A DNA stretch of 48,372 bases, taken from Oscillospiraceae bacterium (GTDB lineage Bacteria > Bacillota > Clostridia > Oscillospirales > Oscillospiraceae). A model generated the notes under the pieces. That model searched no databases and had not been told where the DNA came from. It was given only the letters and a program-made list of their open reading frames with translations. The translations under genes and the position numbers were made by a program. The DNA lies in NCBI GenBank assembly GCA_015067975.1, contig SVLK01000011.1:1-48372 (forward strand). The letters run 5' to 3'. Shown piece by piece: positions 14,332 through 23,332 of the stretch (positions within the stretch are counted from its first letter, which is position 1; each line of letters opens with the position of its first letter).

Positions 14332-16482
14332 ATGTCTACCATTATTACCAAAAGACAATTCAACCAGTACCGCAAGTACGAGATGGAACTGGCTGGCCGT
14401 CCCCTGAGTCTGGAATTAGGCAAGCTGGCTGAGCTGGCCAACGCCTCCGTTATGGTCACCTACGGCGAGACCAGCGTGCTGTGCTGCGTCACCGCCGCTC
14501 CCCGTCCCCGCGACGGTATCGATTTCTTCCCTCTGAGCGTTGACTTCGAGGAAAAGATGTATGCTGTGGGCCGTATTCCCGGCAGCTTCAACCGCCGCGA
14601 AGGTCGTCCCGGCGAGAAGGGCATTCTGACCGCCCGCGTCATCGACCGCCCCATCCGTCCTCTGTTCCCCGGTGACTTCCGCAATGACGTGTCCGTGATG
14701 TGCACCGTCATGAGCGTTGACCACGACTGCTCCCCCGAGATCGCTGCCCTGATCGGCACCAGCGCCGCTCTGGCCATTTCCGACATTCCCTGGAACGGTC
14801 CCGTGGGCGCACTGAAGGTGGGTCTGGTGGACGGCCAGCTGGTGTTCAACCCCACCGCTGCGCAGCGCACCATCAGCGATCTGGACGTGACCGTGGTCTC
14901 CACCGCCAACAAGGTGGTTATGATCGAAGCCGGCGCCAACGAAGTGCCCAATGACGTCATGTTCGACGCCATCCAGAAGGCACACGAGGAAAACCAGAAA
15001 CAGATCGCTTTGATCAACCAGATGGTTTCCGAGATTGGCAAGGCTAAGTTCGACTATCCCCACGCCGACTTCAATCAGGAGCTGTTCGACAAGATCGTTG
15101 CTGAATTCATGGAAGAAGCCAAGACTGCCATGGATACCGACGACAAGAACATCCGCGAGAGCCGCTGGAATGCCATGATCGAGAAGTGGCATGAGAAGTA
15201 TCTGGAAGAGTATCCCGAGATGGATCAGTATCTGGAAGAGTTCACCTACAAGTTCCAGAAGAAAATCGTCAAGGCTTGGCTGCTGGAAGGCCACCGCGTA
15301 GACGGCCGCGCCAAGAACGAGATCCGTCCTCTGGACGCCGAAGTGGGCGTGCTGCCCCGCGTGCACGGCTCCGGCCTGTTCACCCGCGGCCAGACCCAGG
15401 TGCTCAGCGTTGCCACGCTGGATACCCTGAGCGCCAACCAGAAGCTGGACACCATCTGGGAAGAGACCGAGAAGCGCTACATGCACCACTACAACTTCCC
15501 CGGCTACAGCGTCGGTGAGGCCAAGCCCGCCCGCAGCCCCGGCCGCCGCGAGATCGGCCACGGTGCTCTGGCTGAGCGTGCTCTGCTGCCCGTGATCCCC
15601 TCCGCCGAGGAGTTCCCCTATGCCATCCGCGTTGTGTCTGAAGTGGTTTCCTCCAACGGTTCCACCTCTCAGGGTTCCATCTGCGGCAGCACTCTGGCTC
15701 TGATGGACGCTGGCGTGCCCATCAAGGCTCCCGTTGCCGGTATCTCCTGCGGCCTCATCCAGGATGACGACGGCAGCTTCACCACCTTCATCGACATTCA
15801 GGGCGTGGAAGACTTCCACGGCGAGATGGACTTCAAAGTGGCCGGTACCAAGAAGGGTATCACCGCCATCCAGATGGACCTGAAGAACGACGGTCTGACC
15901 ATGGCCATCATCAAGGAAGCTTTGGACACCACCTACGATGCCCGCGTGCAGATCCTGGATCAGATCATGCTGCCTGTGATCGCCGAGCCTCGTGCCGAGG
16001 TGAGCAAGTACGCTCCCAAGATGATCACCATGCACATTGATCCCGACAAGATCCGCGACGTCATCGGCAAGGGCGGCAGCGTGATCCAGAAGATCGTTGC
16101 TGAGTCCGGTGCCAAGATCGACATCGATGACGATGGCACCATTCACATCGCCTCCCCCGATGCCCAAAGCTGCGCTATCGCTAAGAAGTGCATTGATGAC
16201 ATCGTGTTCGTGCCCGAGGTGGGTGCTCTGTACTATGGCCGCGTCGTACGCCTGATGACCTTCGGCGCTTTCGTGGAACTGGCTCCCGGCAAGGACGGTC
16301 TGGTTCACATCTCCAAGCTGGCTGAAAAGCGCATCGAGAAGGTGGAAGACGCCTGCAAGATCGGCGACATGATGTGGGTCAAAGTGACTGAGATCGATGA
16401 AAAGGGTCGTGTGAACTTGAGCCACAAGGACGCCGTCCGCGAAATCAAGGCCAAGGAAGCCGCCGGCGAAACCGTGAAGTAA
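14332..16482 (+). CDS. pnp: Polyribonucleotide nucleotidyltransferase (PNPase)
   Basis: 716 residues. It degrades RNA 3' to 5' phosphorolytically and can add 3' tails. Domains in order: first RNase PH-like core (about 10-230), an all-helical linker, the second catalytic core (about 310-545, with GSICGSTLALMDAGVPI), a KH domain (IRDVIGKGGSVIQKI, about 570) and a C-terminal S1 domain (GALYYGRVVRLMTFGAFVEL, about 630). AAAGGAG precedes the ATG. It is preceded by rpsO and by a long leader hairpin that may mediate autoregulation, and ends at a strong terminator. Confidence 0.98.
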   Translation: MSTIITKRQFNQYRKYEMELAGRPLSLELGKLAELANASVMVTYGETSVLCCVTAAPRPRDGIDFFPLSVDFEEKMYAVGRIPGSFNRREGRPGEKGILTARVIDRPIRPLFPGDFRNDVSVMCTVMSVDHDCSPEIAALIGTSAALAISDIPWNGPVGALKVGLVDGQLVFNPTAAQRTISDLDVTVVSTANKVVMIEAGANEVPNDVMFDAIQKAHEENQKQIALINQMVSEIGKAKFDYPHADFNQELFDKIVAEFMEEAKTAMDTDDKNIRESRWNAMIEKWHEKYLEEYPEMDQYLEEFTYKFQKKIVKAWLLEGHRVDGRAKNEIRPLDAEVGVLPRVHGSGLFTRGQTQVLSVATLDTLSANQKLDTIWEETEKRYMHHYNFPGYSVGEAKPARSPGRREIGHGALAERALLPVIPSAEEFPYAIRVVSEVVSSNGSTSQGSICGSTLALMDAGVPIKAPVAGISCGLIQDDDGSFTTFIDIQGVEDFHGEMDFKVAGTKKGITAIQMDLKNDGLTMAIIKEALDTTYDARVQILDQIMLPVIAEPRAEVSKYAPKMITMHIDPDKIRDVIGKGGSVIQKIVAESGAKIDIDDDGTIHIASPDAQSCAIAKKCIDDIVFVPEVGALYYGRVVRLMTFGAFVELAPGKDGLVHISKLAEKRIEKVEDACKIGDMMWVKVTEIDEKGRVNLSHKDAVREIKAKEAAGETVK

Positions 16483-16498
16483 GTATCCATTTTAAACG

Positions 16499-16535
16499 AA
16501 AAACACCCGAAATGCTGAGCATTTCGGGTGTTTTT
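16499..16535. terminator. Strong bidirectional terminator between pnp and prmA
   Basis: A 17-bp perfect stem (16499-16515 with 16519-16535, loop TGA) has an A5 start and a T5 end, lying between convergent genes. Confidence 0.92.
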
Positions 16536-16546
16536 ATTTCTTTTGT

Positions 16547-17500
16547 TTACTTACAGAGGAAAGAGAACCAGCCTTCGCTCTGCCGCTCCTCCACGATCTC
16601 CCAGCCGTTTTGACGCAGCTTTTCTGCCACTTCGGCAGCACGGGTATCGATGATACCAGAGGTAAGGAAGTATCCGCCTTCTTTCAGGAAGGGACGTACC
16701 TGCGGCGCAAGGCCGATAATCACATCGGAAACGATATTGGCCACAATGATATCATACTGGCCACCCATCTCCTTTTGCAGCTGCCGATCCGACAGCACAT
16801 CGCCCCAGCGGACGGTATAGCGATCGCGGCCAATGCCGTTAAGCGCTGCGTTTTCATAAGCCACATCCACGCACTTCTCGTCGATGTCGCAGGCGAAAGC
16901 GTGATCAGCACCCAACAGCAGCGCGGCGATGGACAAAATGCCGCTGCCGCAGCCCAGATCCAGCACACGCTGGCCGGGTGCCACATGTTTTTCCAGTGCC
17001 GTCAGGCACAAGCGGGTGGTAGCGTGGCTGCCGGTGCCGAAGGTCAGACCGGGGTTAAGGATCAGCGCGATGCGGCCGTGCGTCTTGGCACTTTCCCACT
17101 CCGGCACTACGATCAATCGATCACCGATCTCCATTGGTTTATAGAATTGCTTCCAGTTATTCTCCCAATCCGCATCATCCATGTTGGCCATGGTCAGCAG
17201 CAGCGTACCGCAGTCGCTGCGCTGTTTTTTCAGCTCACTGAGCGCCAGTCGGGTTTTTGCCACCAGATCCCAGCCCTCGTCATCGGCGCTGACATAGAAG
17301 GTGATCCGGCACACGCCGCGTTTCTCGGCCAGCAATTCCTCGTCAACATAGTCCCAGTATTGGCGGTTATTCTCCAGAAAGTCGTGGAAATCCCCCTCAT
17401 CTTCAATGACAAGGCCGGTAATGCCCAGACTTTCTACCAGCTGGCTCACAGGATCAATGCCTGCCGGCGTCGTATCTACTTTTAATTCCAACCACTGCAT
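16547..17500 (-). CDS. prmA: Ribosomal protein L11 methyltransferase
   Basis: 317 residues. PrmA trimethylates ribosomal protein L11 with S-adenosylmethionine. The N-terminal substrate-recognition domain occupies about residues 1-120; the methyltransferase domain follows with the SAM loop LDLGCGSGILSIAA (about 185) and DIDEKCV, and the catalytic motif IVANIVSDVI (the NxxY/NPP-like position). GGGAGATGA precedes the ATG. It is transcribed in the same direction as degV, separated by a hairpin, so the two may or may not be cotranscribed. Confidence 0.93.
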   Translation of the reverse strand: MQWLELKVDTTPAGIDPVSQLVESLGITGLVIEDEGDFHDFLENNRQYWDYVDEELLAEKRGVCRITFYVSADDEGWDLVAKTRLALSELKKQRSDCGTLLLTMANMDDADWENNWKQFYKPMEIGDRLIVVPEWESAKTHGRIALILNPGLTFGTGSHATTRLCLTALEKHVAPGQRVLDLGCGSGILSIAALLLGADHAFACDIDEKCVDVAYENAALNGIGRDRYTVRWGDVLSDRQLQKEMGGQYDIIVANIVSDVIIGLAPQVRPFLKEGGYFLTSGIIDTRAAEVAEKLRQNGWEIVEERQSEGWFSFLCK

Positions 17501-17525
17501 ACATTCATCTCCCTGTTACGTAAGT

Positions 17526-17549
17526 AAAGGGGGAGCACACTCCCCCTTT
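17526..17549 (-). terminator. Hairpin between degV and prmA
   Basis: AAAGGGGGAG and its complement CTCCCCCTTT flank a short loop just after the degV stop on the minus strand. The tail TTTACTT is weak, so partial readthrough into prmA is possible. Confidence 0.55.
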
Positions 17550-17555
17550 GACAGC

Positions 17556-18431
17556 TTATCGATGCTCGCCGATGAAGAACAGACCCAGCGTACCCAAGCC
17601 GGTGTGGCTACCGATCACAGGGCCGATATACTCGGCGCGAATATCTGTGACGCCAAAGCGCTCGCGCAGCAACTTGCTGACAAAATCCACATAATCTTCG
17701 CAGTCGGCATGGCAGATCAGCACCGTCTGGTCCGCCAGAGGTTTTCTGCCGGTCTTCTCCATCTGATTCACCAGCTCCGTCAAGGCCGCCTTGATGCCGC
17801 GGCTTTTAGAGACGCTCTCCAGATGGCCAGTTTCATTGACGCGCAGCACGGGCTTGATGTTCAGCATGGTGCCCACCAGCGCCGTAGCAGCGCTGATACG
17901 ACCACCGCGTTTGAGCTGATTCAAGTCAGCCACGGTAAACCAATGAATGTTGTGAGGGATCAGCTCGCGGGTGAACTGCGCCACTTCCTGCAGTGTCTTA
18001 CCCTTATTCTTTTCCTGCACGGCATAATACACCAGCAGACCCTGTCCGCGGGAGGCTGACAGAGAGTCAATTACCTCGATGGTTGCATCGGGGAACTCAG
18101 CACGCAGATCATCAGCAGCAATACAGGCAGACTGATAGGTGGTGGACAGAGCACCGGAGAACGCAATGTAGAGGATGTCCTTTCCTTCCGCCAGAATCGG
18201 GCGCATTGCATCGGCAAATGCACCTACACTGACCGCAGAGGTAGAGCACATGGCGCCATCGCCTACACGGCGGAAAAATTCCTTGGGATCCAGCTCAGAA
18301 TGGTCGGGATTATTGACATAGGTAATATCGTCCATCACATAGCTCAGAGGGACTACGCACAAGTTAAGATCGGCAACCTCTGCAGCCGTCAGGTCGGCGC
18401 AGCTATCGGTCATGATGACATATTCACGCAT
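17556..18431 (-). CDS. DegV family fatty-acid-binding protein
   Basis: 291 residues. DegV proteins (FakB-like) bind a fatty acid and present it to the FakA kinase in the phospholipid pathway. The N-terminal EYVIMTDSCADLT motif, the central AFSGALSTTYQSA lipid/phosphate loop and the C-terminal GPVIGSHTGLGTLGLFFIG motif are all present, covering the whole family length. No FakA kinase gene is in the window. Its own extended -10 promoter and a following hairpin suggest a single-gene unit, possibly reading into prmA. Confidence 0.92.
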   Translation of the reverse strand: MREYVIMTDSCADLTAAEVADLNLCVVPLSYVMDDITYVNNPDHSELDPKEFFRRVGDGAMCSTSAVSVGAFADAMRPILAEGKDILYIAFSGALSTTYQSACIAADDLRAEFPDATIEVIDSLSASRGQGLLVYYAVQEKNKGKTLQEVAQFTRELIPHNIHWFTVADLNQLKRGGRISAATALVGTMLNIKPVLRVNETGHLESVSKSRGIKAALTELVNQMEKTGRKPLADQTVLICHADCEDYVDFVSKLLRERFGVTDIRAEYIGPVIGSHTGLGTLGLFFIGEHR

Positions 18432-18463
18432 TTAGTATTTCCTCCTTCGGGAATAGATGCTTT

Positions 18464-18492
18464 AGTATAGCATATTTTGTCAGCACAAGGAA
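18464..18492 (-). promoter_or_regulatory. Probable degV promoter
   Basis: On the minus strand TTCCTT (18487-18492) is 17 bases from TATACT (18464-18469), which has an upstream TGC (extended -10). The -35 is weak. Confidence 0.45.
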
Positions 18493-18529
18493 GAGTTATA
18501 AAAAACTTTTCTTCCTAATATTGTATATT

Positions 18530-19894
18530 TTATTTTCCAACGCAGAACCGTGAAAAAATGGTAGCCACCAGATCTTCGCGAACGCTTTTGCCGTTCAGTT
18601 CACCCAGTGCCTCCAGCGCATCTTCGGTATCTGTCAGCACAGCATCAGGGGTCAACTCCTGCTCCAGCGCAAAGCGCGCTGCAGATACGGCACGCAGCGC
18701 ACGCTGCACAGCATCCGCCTGACGTGCATTGGTCAGCAGCTCGCCCGACGCTGTCTGGCCGGCAGGATACAGCGCTTCAATCGCCGAGGCCAGTTCCGTA
18801 ATGCCCGACATGGCCTTGGCAGAAACGGAAAGAACGGTATCAAAGCGGGCGGCCAGTGCGCTCAGGTCCGCCGCACAGGGAAGGTCCGCCTTATTCAGTA
18901 CGACAATACAGCGCTGCACCTTCTCTGCCAGATCCGCCGCAGCGTAGTCCTCTTCGTTCAGTTCGCGGGAACCATCCAGTACCAGCAGTGCCAGTTCCGC
19001 GCCTTGGGCAGCAGCACGGCTGCGCTCCACGCCGATACGCTCTACCGTATCCTGCGTGTCGCGGATGCCCGCCGTATCGCAAAGGCGCAGCAGCACGTGG
19101 CCCACGCGCACCTTTTCCTCTACCGTGTCGCGGGTCGTACCCGCTACATCTGTAACAATGGCACGGTCATAACCCAGCAGCGCATTGAGGAGTGAGGATT
19201 TACCTACATTAGGTTTGCCAAGGATCACCGCAGGCACACCCTGCCGCAGTACACGGCCGCGATCAAAGGTGGCCAGCAGCGCCGTCAACTTCTCTTCAGC
19301 GCAGGCAAGTGTATCAACCATGGTTTGGCGCTGCAGATCTTCAATATCTTCGTCAGGGTAGTCCACCACGGCATAAAAGCGGGACGTAATATCCATCAAG
19401 CTGTCGTAAATCACATCGATCCCACGGCTGATGGCGCCCCCCAGCTGGCCGGCTGCATTGCGGGCAGCTTCTGCGGTTTCAGCATCGATGAGATCCGCCA
19501 CCGACTCTGCCTGAATAAGATCCATTCGTCCGTTCAAAAAGGCACGCTGGGTAAACTCACCGCCTTTGGCCTGTCTTGCACCGGCGGCAAACAGGGCGAG
19601 CAGCACTTCTTGCAGCACGACAGGCGCGCCGTGACAATGGATCTCGGCACAATCTTCACCGGTATAGCTGTTGGGGCCGCGGAAAAGCACCGCAAGACCG
19701 TTATCGATTGCCGCACCGGTGCGATCCAACACATCGCCCAGCACCATTTGCCGTTCCGTTCGCTGTGAAACGGAGCGTCCCTTGGGGCGAAATACGCGGT
19801 CAAGAATAGCAACCGTATCAGGACCACTCAGGCGCAAAATGCCAATCGCGCTGGGAGCACGAGCTGTGGAAATAGCAGCAATGGTATCACTCAT
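18530..19894 (-). CDS. mnmE: tRNA modification GTPase MnmE
   Basis: 454 residues. With MnmG, MnmE installs the aminomethyl-type modification at C5 of wobble uridine in tRNAs. An N-terminal folate-binding domain (about 1-120) is followed by a helical domain, an inserted Ras-like G domain with GKPNVGKSS (about 225), DTAGI and NKAD, and a C-terminal end FSRFCVGK whose Cys is the conserved catalytic residue of the CxGK motif. Its usual partner genes mnmG and rsmG are not adjacent: rsmG lies near 35.5 kb and mnmG is not in the window. It follows noc on the same strand after a terminator. Confidence 0.96.
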   Translation of the reverse strand: MSDTIAAISTARAPSAIGILRLSGPDTVAILDRVFRPKGRSVSQRTERQMVLGDVLDRTGAAIDNGLAVLFRGPNSYTGEDCAEIHCHGAPVVLQEVLLALFAAGARQAKGGEFTQRAFLNGRMDLIQAESVADLIDAETAEAARNAAGQLGGAISRGIDVIYDSLMDITSRFYAVVDYPDEDIEDLQRQTMVDTLACAEEKLTALLATFDRGRVLRQGVPAVILGKPNVGKSSLLNALLGYDRAIVTDVAGTTRDTVEEKVRVGHVLLRLCDTAGIRDTQDTVERIGVERSRAAAQGAELALLVLDGSRELNEEDYAAADLAEKVQRCIVVLNKADLPCAADLSALAARFDTVLSVSAKAMSGITELASAIEALYPAGQTASGELLTNARQADAVQRALRAVSAARFALEQELTPDAVLTDTEDALEALGELNGKSVREDLVATIFSRFCVGK

Positions 19895-19954
19895 GATTTT
19901 ACCTCATGTTCATCTGTTTTGCTTCATTTTATCACACAAATAAAGCAAATGCTA

Positions 19955-19990
19955 TAGAAAAGAAGACCGCCGTTGCGGTCTTCTTTTCTA
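19955..19990 (-). terminator. noc terminator overlapping the stop codon
   Basis: A 15-bp perfect stem (19955-19969 with 19976-19990) has a T-rich 3' arm on the minus strand and includes the noc stop codon. Confidence 0.75.
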
Positions 19991-20806
19991 TGCGCCCATT
20001 TTCCCCCGCTTAGGAATGCGGATGGTCAGCAAAATCTCCTCGTCGGTGTCTTCTCTCCCCAGCGCCGCATCAACACCGGCACTGCGCATCAAGTGCATAC
20101 CACGGTTGATGCTGTTGAGAAACAAGCGCACATCTTTGATCACATAAGTACTCCGACCTTTGGGCGGCGTAGTATGTAGCTGCTGCAGACGCTGCTCAAT
20201 ATACTCTTCCGTGCGGGCCACATTATAACCGTGCGCTACGATTTGCCGCAGCGCTTGCAGCTGTTCCTCTTCATCACACAGCCGTAGCAGCGCACGGGCG
20301 TGACGCTCGGACAAACCATTTTTCTGCAGCTCAGTACGCACCGGTTGGCTCAGACGCAGTAAGCGCAGCTTGTTGGCCACCGCAGATTGAGATTTACCTA
20401 CCTTCTCCGCCGCCTCTTCTTGTGTTAAGCCGTAGTCTGTGATCAATCGGGCAATGGCTTCTGCTTCTTCCCAACAGTCCAAATCACGGCGCTGAAGATT
20501 TTCCATCAGCGCCAGCAGCGCAGAATCCTCCTCGCCCACTTGTGCCAACAGACAAGGAACTTGGTGCAGTCCCGCCATCGTGGCCGCTCGTAAACGCCGC
20601 TCTCCGGCTACCAGCTCATAGCCTTTCCCTTTACGGCGCACGGTTAGCGGCTGTAAAATCCCATAAGCGCGAATGCTCTCCGATAATTCGTGCAGCGCGT
20701 GCTCATCAAATGTTTTTCGTGGTTGTCGGGGATTGGGCACGATCTCATCAATAGCTAAATATCGAACACGGGAGGACAAAAAATCACCTTTCTGTGCGAT
20801 TTTCAC
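19988..20806 (-). CDS. noc: Nucleoid occlusion protein (ParB paralogue)
   Basis: 272 residues from a GTG at 20806, chosen because AAAGGAGGG lies just upstream; a longer frame would run back through the preceding terminator. It has a ParB N-terminal nucleotide-binding domain (IVPNPRQPRKTF; GERRLRAA; ENLQRRDL), a helix-turn-helix domain and a short C-terminal dimerisation domain ending LLTIRIPK as in B. subtilis Noc. Residues that set DNA specificity are Noc-like: Gln in GKSQSAVANK, Lys in ANKL and Arg in SERHARALL, where ParB has Arg, another residue and Gly. Noc inhibits Z-ring assembly over the nucleoid. The N-terminal tail is shorter than that of B. subtilis. Confidence 0.85.
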   Translation of the reverse strand: MKIAQKGDFLSSRVRYLAIDEIVPNPRQPRKTFDEHALHELSESIRAYGILQPLTVRRKGKGYELVAGERRLRAATMAGLHQVPCLLAQVGEEDSALLALMENLQRRDLDCWEEAEAIARLITDYGLTQEEAAEKVGKSQSAVANKLRLLRLSQPVRTELQKNGLSERHARALLRLCDEEEQLQALRQIVAHGYNVARTEEYIEQRLQQLHTTPPKGRSTYVIKDVRLFLNSINRGMHLMRSAGVDAALGREDTDEEILLTIRIPKRGKMGA

Positions 20807-20897
20807 GACGCATCCCTCCTTTCCCCTATCATAGCCGTTTTTCTGTGCAGATACGGTTGGATTGTGTCGGGAAATTGAAATTTTTTTGCCACACGTA

Positions 20898-20926
20898 AAA
20901 AAGCTGCCCTTGAAGGGCAGCTTTTT
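20898..20926 (-). terminator. Terminator after the DnaI-like gene
   Basis: A GC stem (20903-20909 with 20915-20921) is flanked by A5 and T5 runs, two bases from the dnaI-like stop on the minus strand. It works in either direction and separates the helicase-loader genes from noc. Confidence 0.85.
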
Positions 20927-20927
20927 C

Positions 20928-21920
20928 TTATTTTTTATTCTTTTTCTGCACGCGGATATCCTCGCCGATAAAGGGCAGCAAATCAAACTCACCTTCTATA
21001 CGGGAGCGAACCTGTGCACCGTAGCGCTGAGAAATCTCGTCCAGTTTCAAGTTTGTATTGATGATGGTCTTCTTCCTCGACCGCAAGCGGGTGTTGAGAA
21101 TCTGATAAAGCGTACTTTGCACAAAAGAGGTCAGCATCTCTGTGCCCAGATCGTCAATGATCAGCAAGTCGCAACGGAGATAGCGCTGCACATCTTCTTC
21201 GCTTTCCTCTTCATTATCGCGGTGAAATTTTGCCGTTTCAAACTGTCCAAACAGGTGGCTGGCCGTATCATAAACTACACTATGCCCGCTTTCACTGACC
21301 ACGCGGGCAATGCAGGTGGACAAAAAGGTCTTTCCAAGACCGGGAGGGCCAAACAACAACAGGTTTCCGCTGCGCTCGGAAAAGTGGCGGGCATAGTCGC
21401 TGCAGGTATCGAAGTTTCGCTCAGCCACCTCACGGGGAGAGCGGCTGCGGCTGCCGCGGTCGGTGGTATACCAATCAAAACTGAACGTATCAAAGGTCTC
21501 CTCACCCATATGCAGCAGCTGGGACAACTCGGCAATTTGCTCGCGGGCATAGTACTCCTGCAGGCAGCGACATACATCGTTGCCGCGGTAACCGCTGTCG
21601 CGGCACAACGGACAGTTGGGCTGCTCATCCAGATAATCAGCTTCATAGCCGTAAGACACCAACAGTTCGGCGCGCTCACGCTGCAGCTGCAAATTTTCAT
21701 CACGGATCACGCGAATGGCAGGCAACGGATCTGTTCCGCGCTGCAGTGCAGAGGCAATGATCTGGGACATCGTGCCGCTGAGCTCTTTTTCAATTTCACC
21801 CAAACGAGGGATGCGGCTGTACAGCTGATCCCGACGCTGCTGATACATCTGCTCCCGACGCTGCTTATCTTCCTCATAACGCTGCAGCGCACGACGCATG
21901 ATCTTCCCATCGTAAGACAT
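20928..21920 (-). CDS. DnaI/DnaC-type AAA+ helicase loader
   Basis: 330 residues. The N-terminal part has a four-Cys cluster (CPLC then CRC, about residues 105-120) like the zinc domain of DnaI, preceded by a charged helical region. The AAA+ domain has Walker A GPPGLGKT (about 200), Walker B LLIIDDLG (about 260) and sensor-1 NTN. It loads the replicative DnaB-type helicase at the origin or at stalled forks. The ATG at 21920 has GGAGGG upstream; earlier codons lie inside the preceding gene. It follows the DnaD-like gene by 11 bases, the usual primosome pair in Firmicutes. Confidence 0.9.
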   Translation of the reverse strand: MSYDGKIMRRALQRYEEDKQRREQMYQQRRDQLYSRIPRLGEIEKELSGTMSQIIASALQRGTDPLPAIRVIRDENLQLQRERAELLVSYGYEADYLDEQPNCPLCRDSGYRGNDVCRCLQEYYAREQIAELSQLLHMGEETFDTFSFDWYTTDRGSRSRSPREVAERNFDTCSDYARHFSERSGNLLLFGPPGLGKTFLSTCIARVVSESGHSVVYDTASHLFGQFETAKFHRDNEEESEEDVQRYLRCDLLIIDDLGTEMLTSFVQSTLYQILNTRLRSRKKTIINTNLKLDEISQRYGAQVRSRIEGEFDLLPFIGEDIRVQKKNKK

Positions 21921-21931
21921 GTACACCCTCC

Positions 21932-22822
21932 TTACCAATTGAGATACTGGTCCATCCCGTCATCGGCAGTCTTTACTGCCTTTTTCACATCACCGCGGCG
22001 AATTTCCTCGGCAGTATGCCAACCCTGTTCATTCCAGCGGCGCAAGATACCGTTGAGATAGCGCCAGTTCAGTTCTTTTTTATAAAACACGGTCTTATCA
22101 TAGGCCAGCGCCACCGCCTCGGGAGAAAATCCCTGATCCATCCAGCTGCGGATATAGCGCTCTTCACTTTCTACGGCAGGACGGTTGCCCAGGCCCAAAA
22201 CATACATATATGCGCCGATCTGTTCATCACGTTGGGCACAGGTTTTTAAATAGGCCGCGGCACTTTCCTGATCAAAAAGACCCAGCCGCGCCCAGTAGTA
22301 GCCCTCTTTCTCTACCTGACGCATAGTAGGACGGCGGCCCAGACCATGGCGGCGCTCGGCACGGGAGACGCAATGGCTCACCAACAGATACAGCACATCT
22401 GCGCTCAGGCCAAGGTCGTCATACAAGCCTGCCAGAATCTGCAGGTCGGCCGTTTTCAGCTTTTTGCCCAGTTTTTCCTCCGTCTGCGGTACCAGCATAC
22501 GGAAATCACCGTCTGTCTGCAGCATTTCGGTGACATCGGCAGTGGTATAGACCGCCCGCTCCTCCGCAGGTTCGGGAGGCGTGCGGACAGCGCTCTGCTG
22601 CAAAAGGCCCATTTGCTGCAGTGCTCGCTCGGCACTGTCCAAACGCAGCTCACTCCAGCGCAGACGCTGCTGCAGCTGCTGCGGCGTTACGGCAGAGGAT
22701 ACGCGCATCAGTTCCAGATACAAAAGCGCCGCATCGCCATTGCCCGAAAGCACCAGACGCTCTACTGCATCAGCAGCGATGACCACGGTTTTTTCTTCAC
22801 TGCGCAGGATATATCCGCTCAC
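21932..22822 (-). CDS. DnaD-domain primosome protein (DnaB/DnaD family)
   Basis: 296 residues from a GTG at 22822, six bases after GGAGG; an earlier ATG abuts that ribosome binding site and a still earlier one has no good site. The N-terminal half has a winged-helix-like layout; the C-terminal half carries two DnaD-like segments, the second with YIRSWMDQGFSPEAVALAYD and YLNGILRRWNEQG, which matches the DnaD YxxxIxxxW signature. The family remodels origin DNA and recruits the helicase-loader complex. It is encoded directly before the DnaI-like loader and diverges from zapA. Confidence 0.85.
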   Translation of the reverse strand: MSGYILRSEEKTVVIAADAVERLVLSGNGDAALLYLELMRVSSAVTPQQLQQRLRWSELRLDSAERALQQMGLLQQSAVRTPPEPAEERAVYTTADVTEMLQTDGDFRMLVPQTEEKLGKKLKTADLQILAGLYDDLGLSADVLYLLVSHCVSRAERRHGLGRRPTMRQVEKEGYYWARLGLFDQESAAAYLKTCAQRDEQIGAYMYVLGLGNRPAVESEERYIRSWMDQGFSPEAVALAYDKTVFYKKELNWRYLNGILRRWNEQGWHTAEEIRRGDVKKAVKTADDGMDQYLNW

Positions 22823-22942
22823 ACGCATCCTCCTTCCCATCACAAACCTCAAAAAGTATAGTTCATTTTACACGATAACCCACTTTTCGTAAAGGGCGGG
22901 GATGACTTTTTCACAAATTTCTTCTTTTAGATGTAAAATGGC

Positions 22943-22970
22943 TTTCACAACAGGAAATTTGTGTTATAAT
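22943..22970 (+). promoter_or_regulatory. zapA promoter
   Basis: TTTCAC (22943-22948), a 16-base spacer and a perfect TATAAT (22965-22970), followed by a leader of about 40 bases. Confidence 0.65.
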
Positions 22971-23017
22971 AAATTCTGTATTACTATCGATACCCATACA
23001 TATGACAGGAGGTCGCT

Positions 23018-23332
23018 ATGGCAAATCGTGTGACGATGAACATCTGCTCTCAGGAATATATCCTGGTAGCAGAAGAGAGCGCCGCTTACATGGAAAAAGT
23101 AGGGGCGCTGGTGGATAAGAAAATGACCGAGATAATGGACAGCGCCCACATCGGCCGCAGCGATGCCGCCGTTCTGGCTGCCGTGAATATTGCCGATGAA
23201 CTGTTCAAGGCACAGGAAGCGGCAGAGAATCTGCGCCGTCAGCTCAAGGGTTATCTGGACGAGGCCACGCAGGCCAAGAACGAGATCTCCGAATTGAAAC
23301 GCCAGCTGTTTAAGCAGCAGAATCGCCGCTGA
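23018..23332 (+). CDS. zapA: Cell division protein ZapA
   Basis: 104 residues. ZapA bundles FtsZ filaments at midcell. The N-terminal globular part begins NRVTMNICSQEYILVAEES, the family pattern, and the C-terminal half (about 55-100) is a coiled coil rich in Ala, Glu and Lys (ADELFKAQEAAENLRRQLK). GGAGG precedes the ATG. Its stop overlaps the ATG of the U32 gene (TGATG context), an arrangement seen in many Clostridia, so both are made from one transcript. Confidence 0.9.
   Translation: MANRVTMNICSQEYILVAEESAAYMEKVGALVDKKMTEIMDSAHIGRSDAAVLAAVNIADELFKAQEAAENLRRQLKGYLDEATQAKNEISELKRQLFKQQNRR

Noticed and set aside
14416-16425. 669-residue open frame on the minus strand
   Set aside because: Antisense to pnp; composition dominated by Gly, His, Val and Asp with no recognisable domain.
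20807-20992. Longer N-terminus for Noc
   Set aside because: The extension would start inside the terminator behind the helicase-loader gene, has no ribosome binding site and does not resemble the family; the GTG at 20806 follows AAAGGAGGG.
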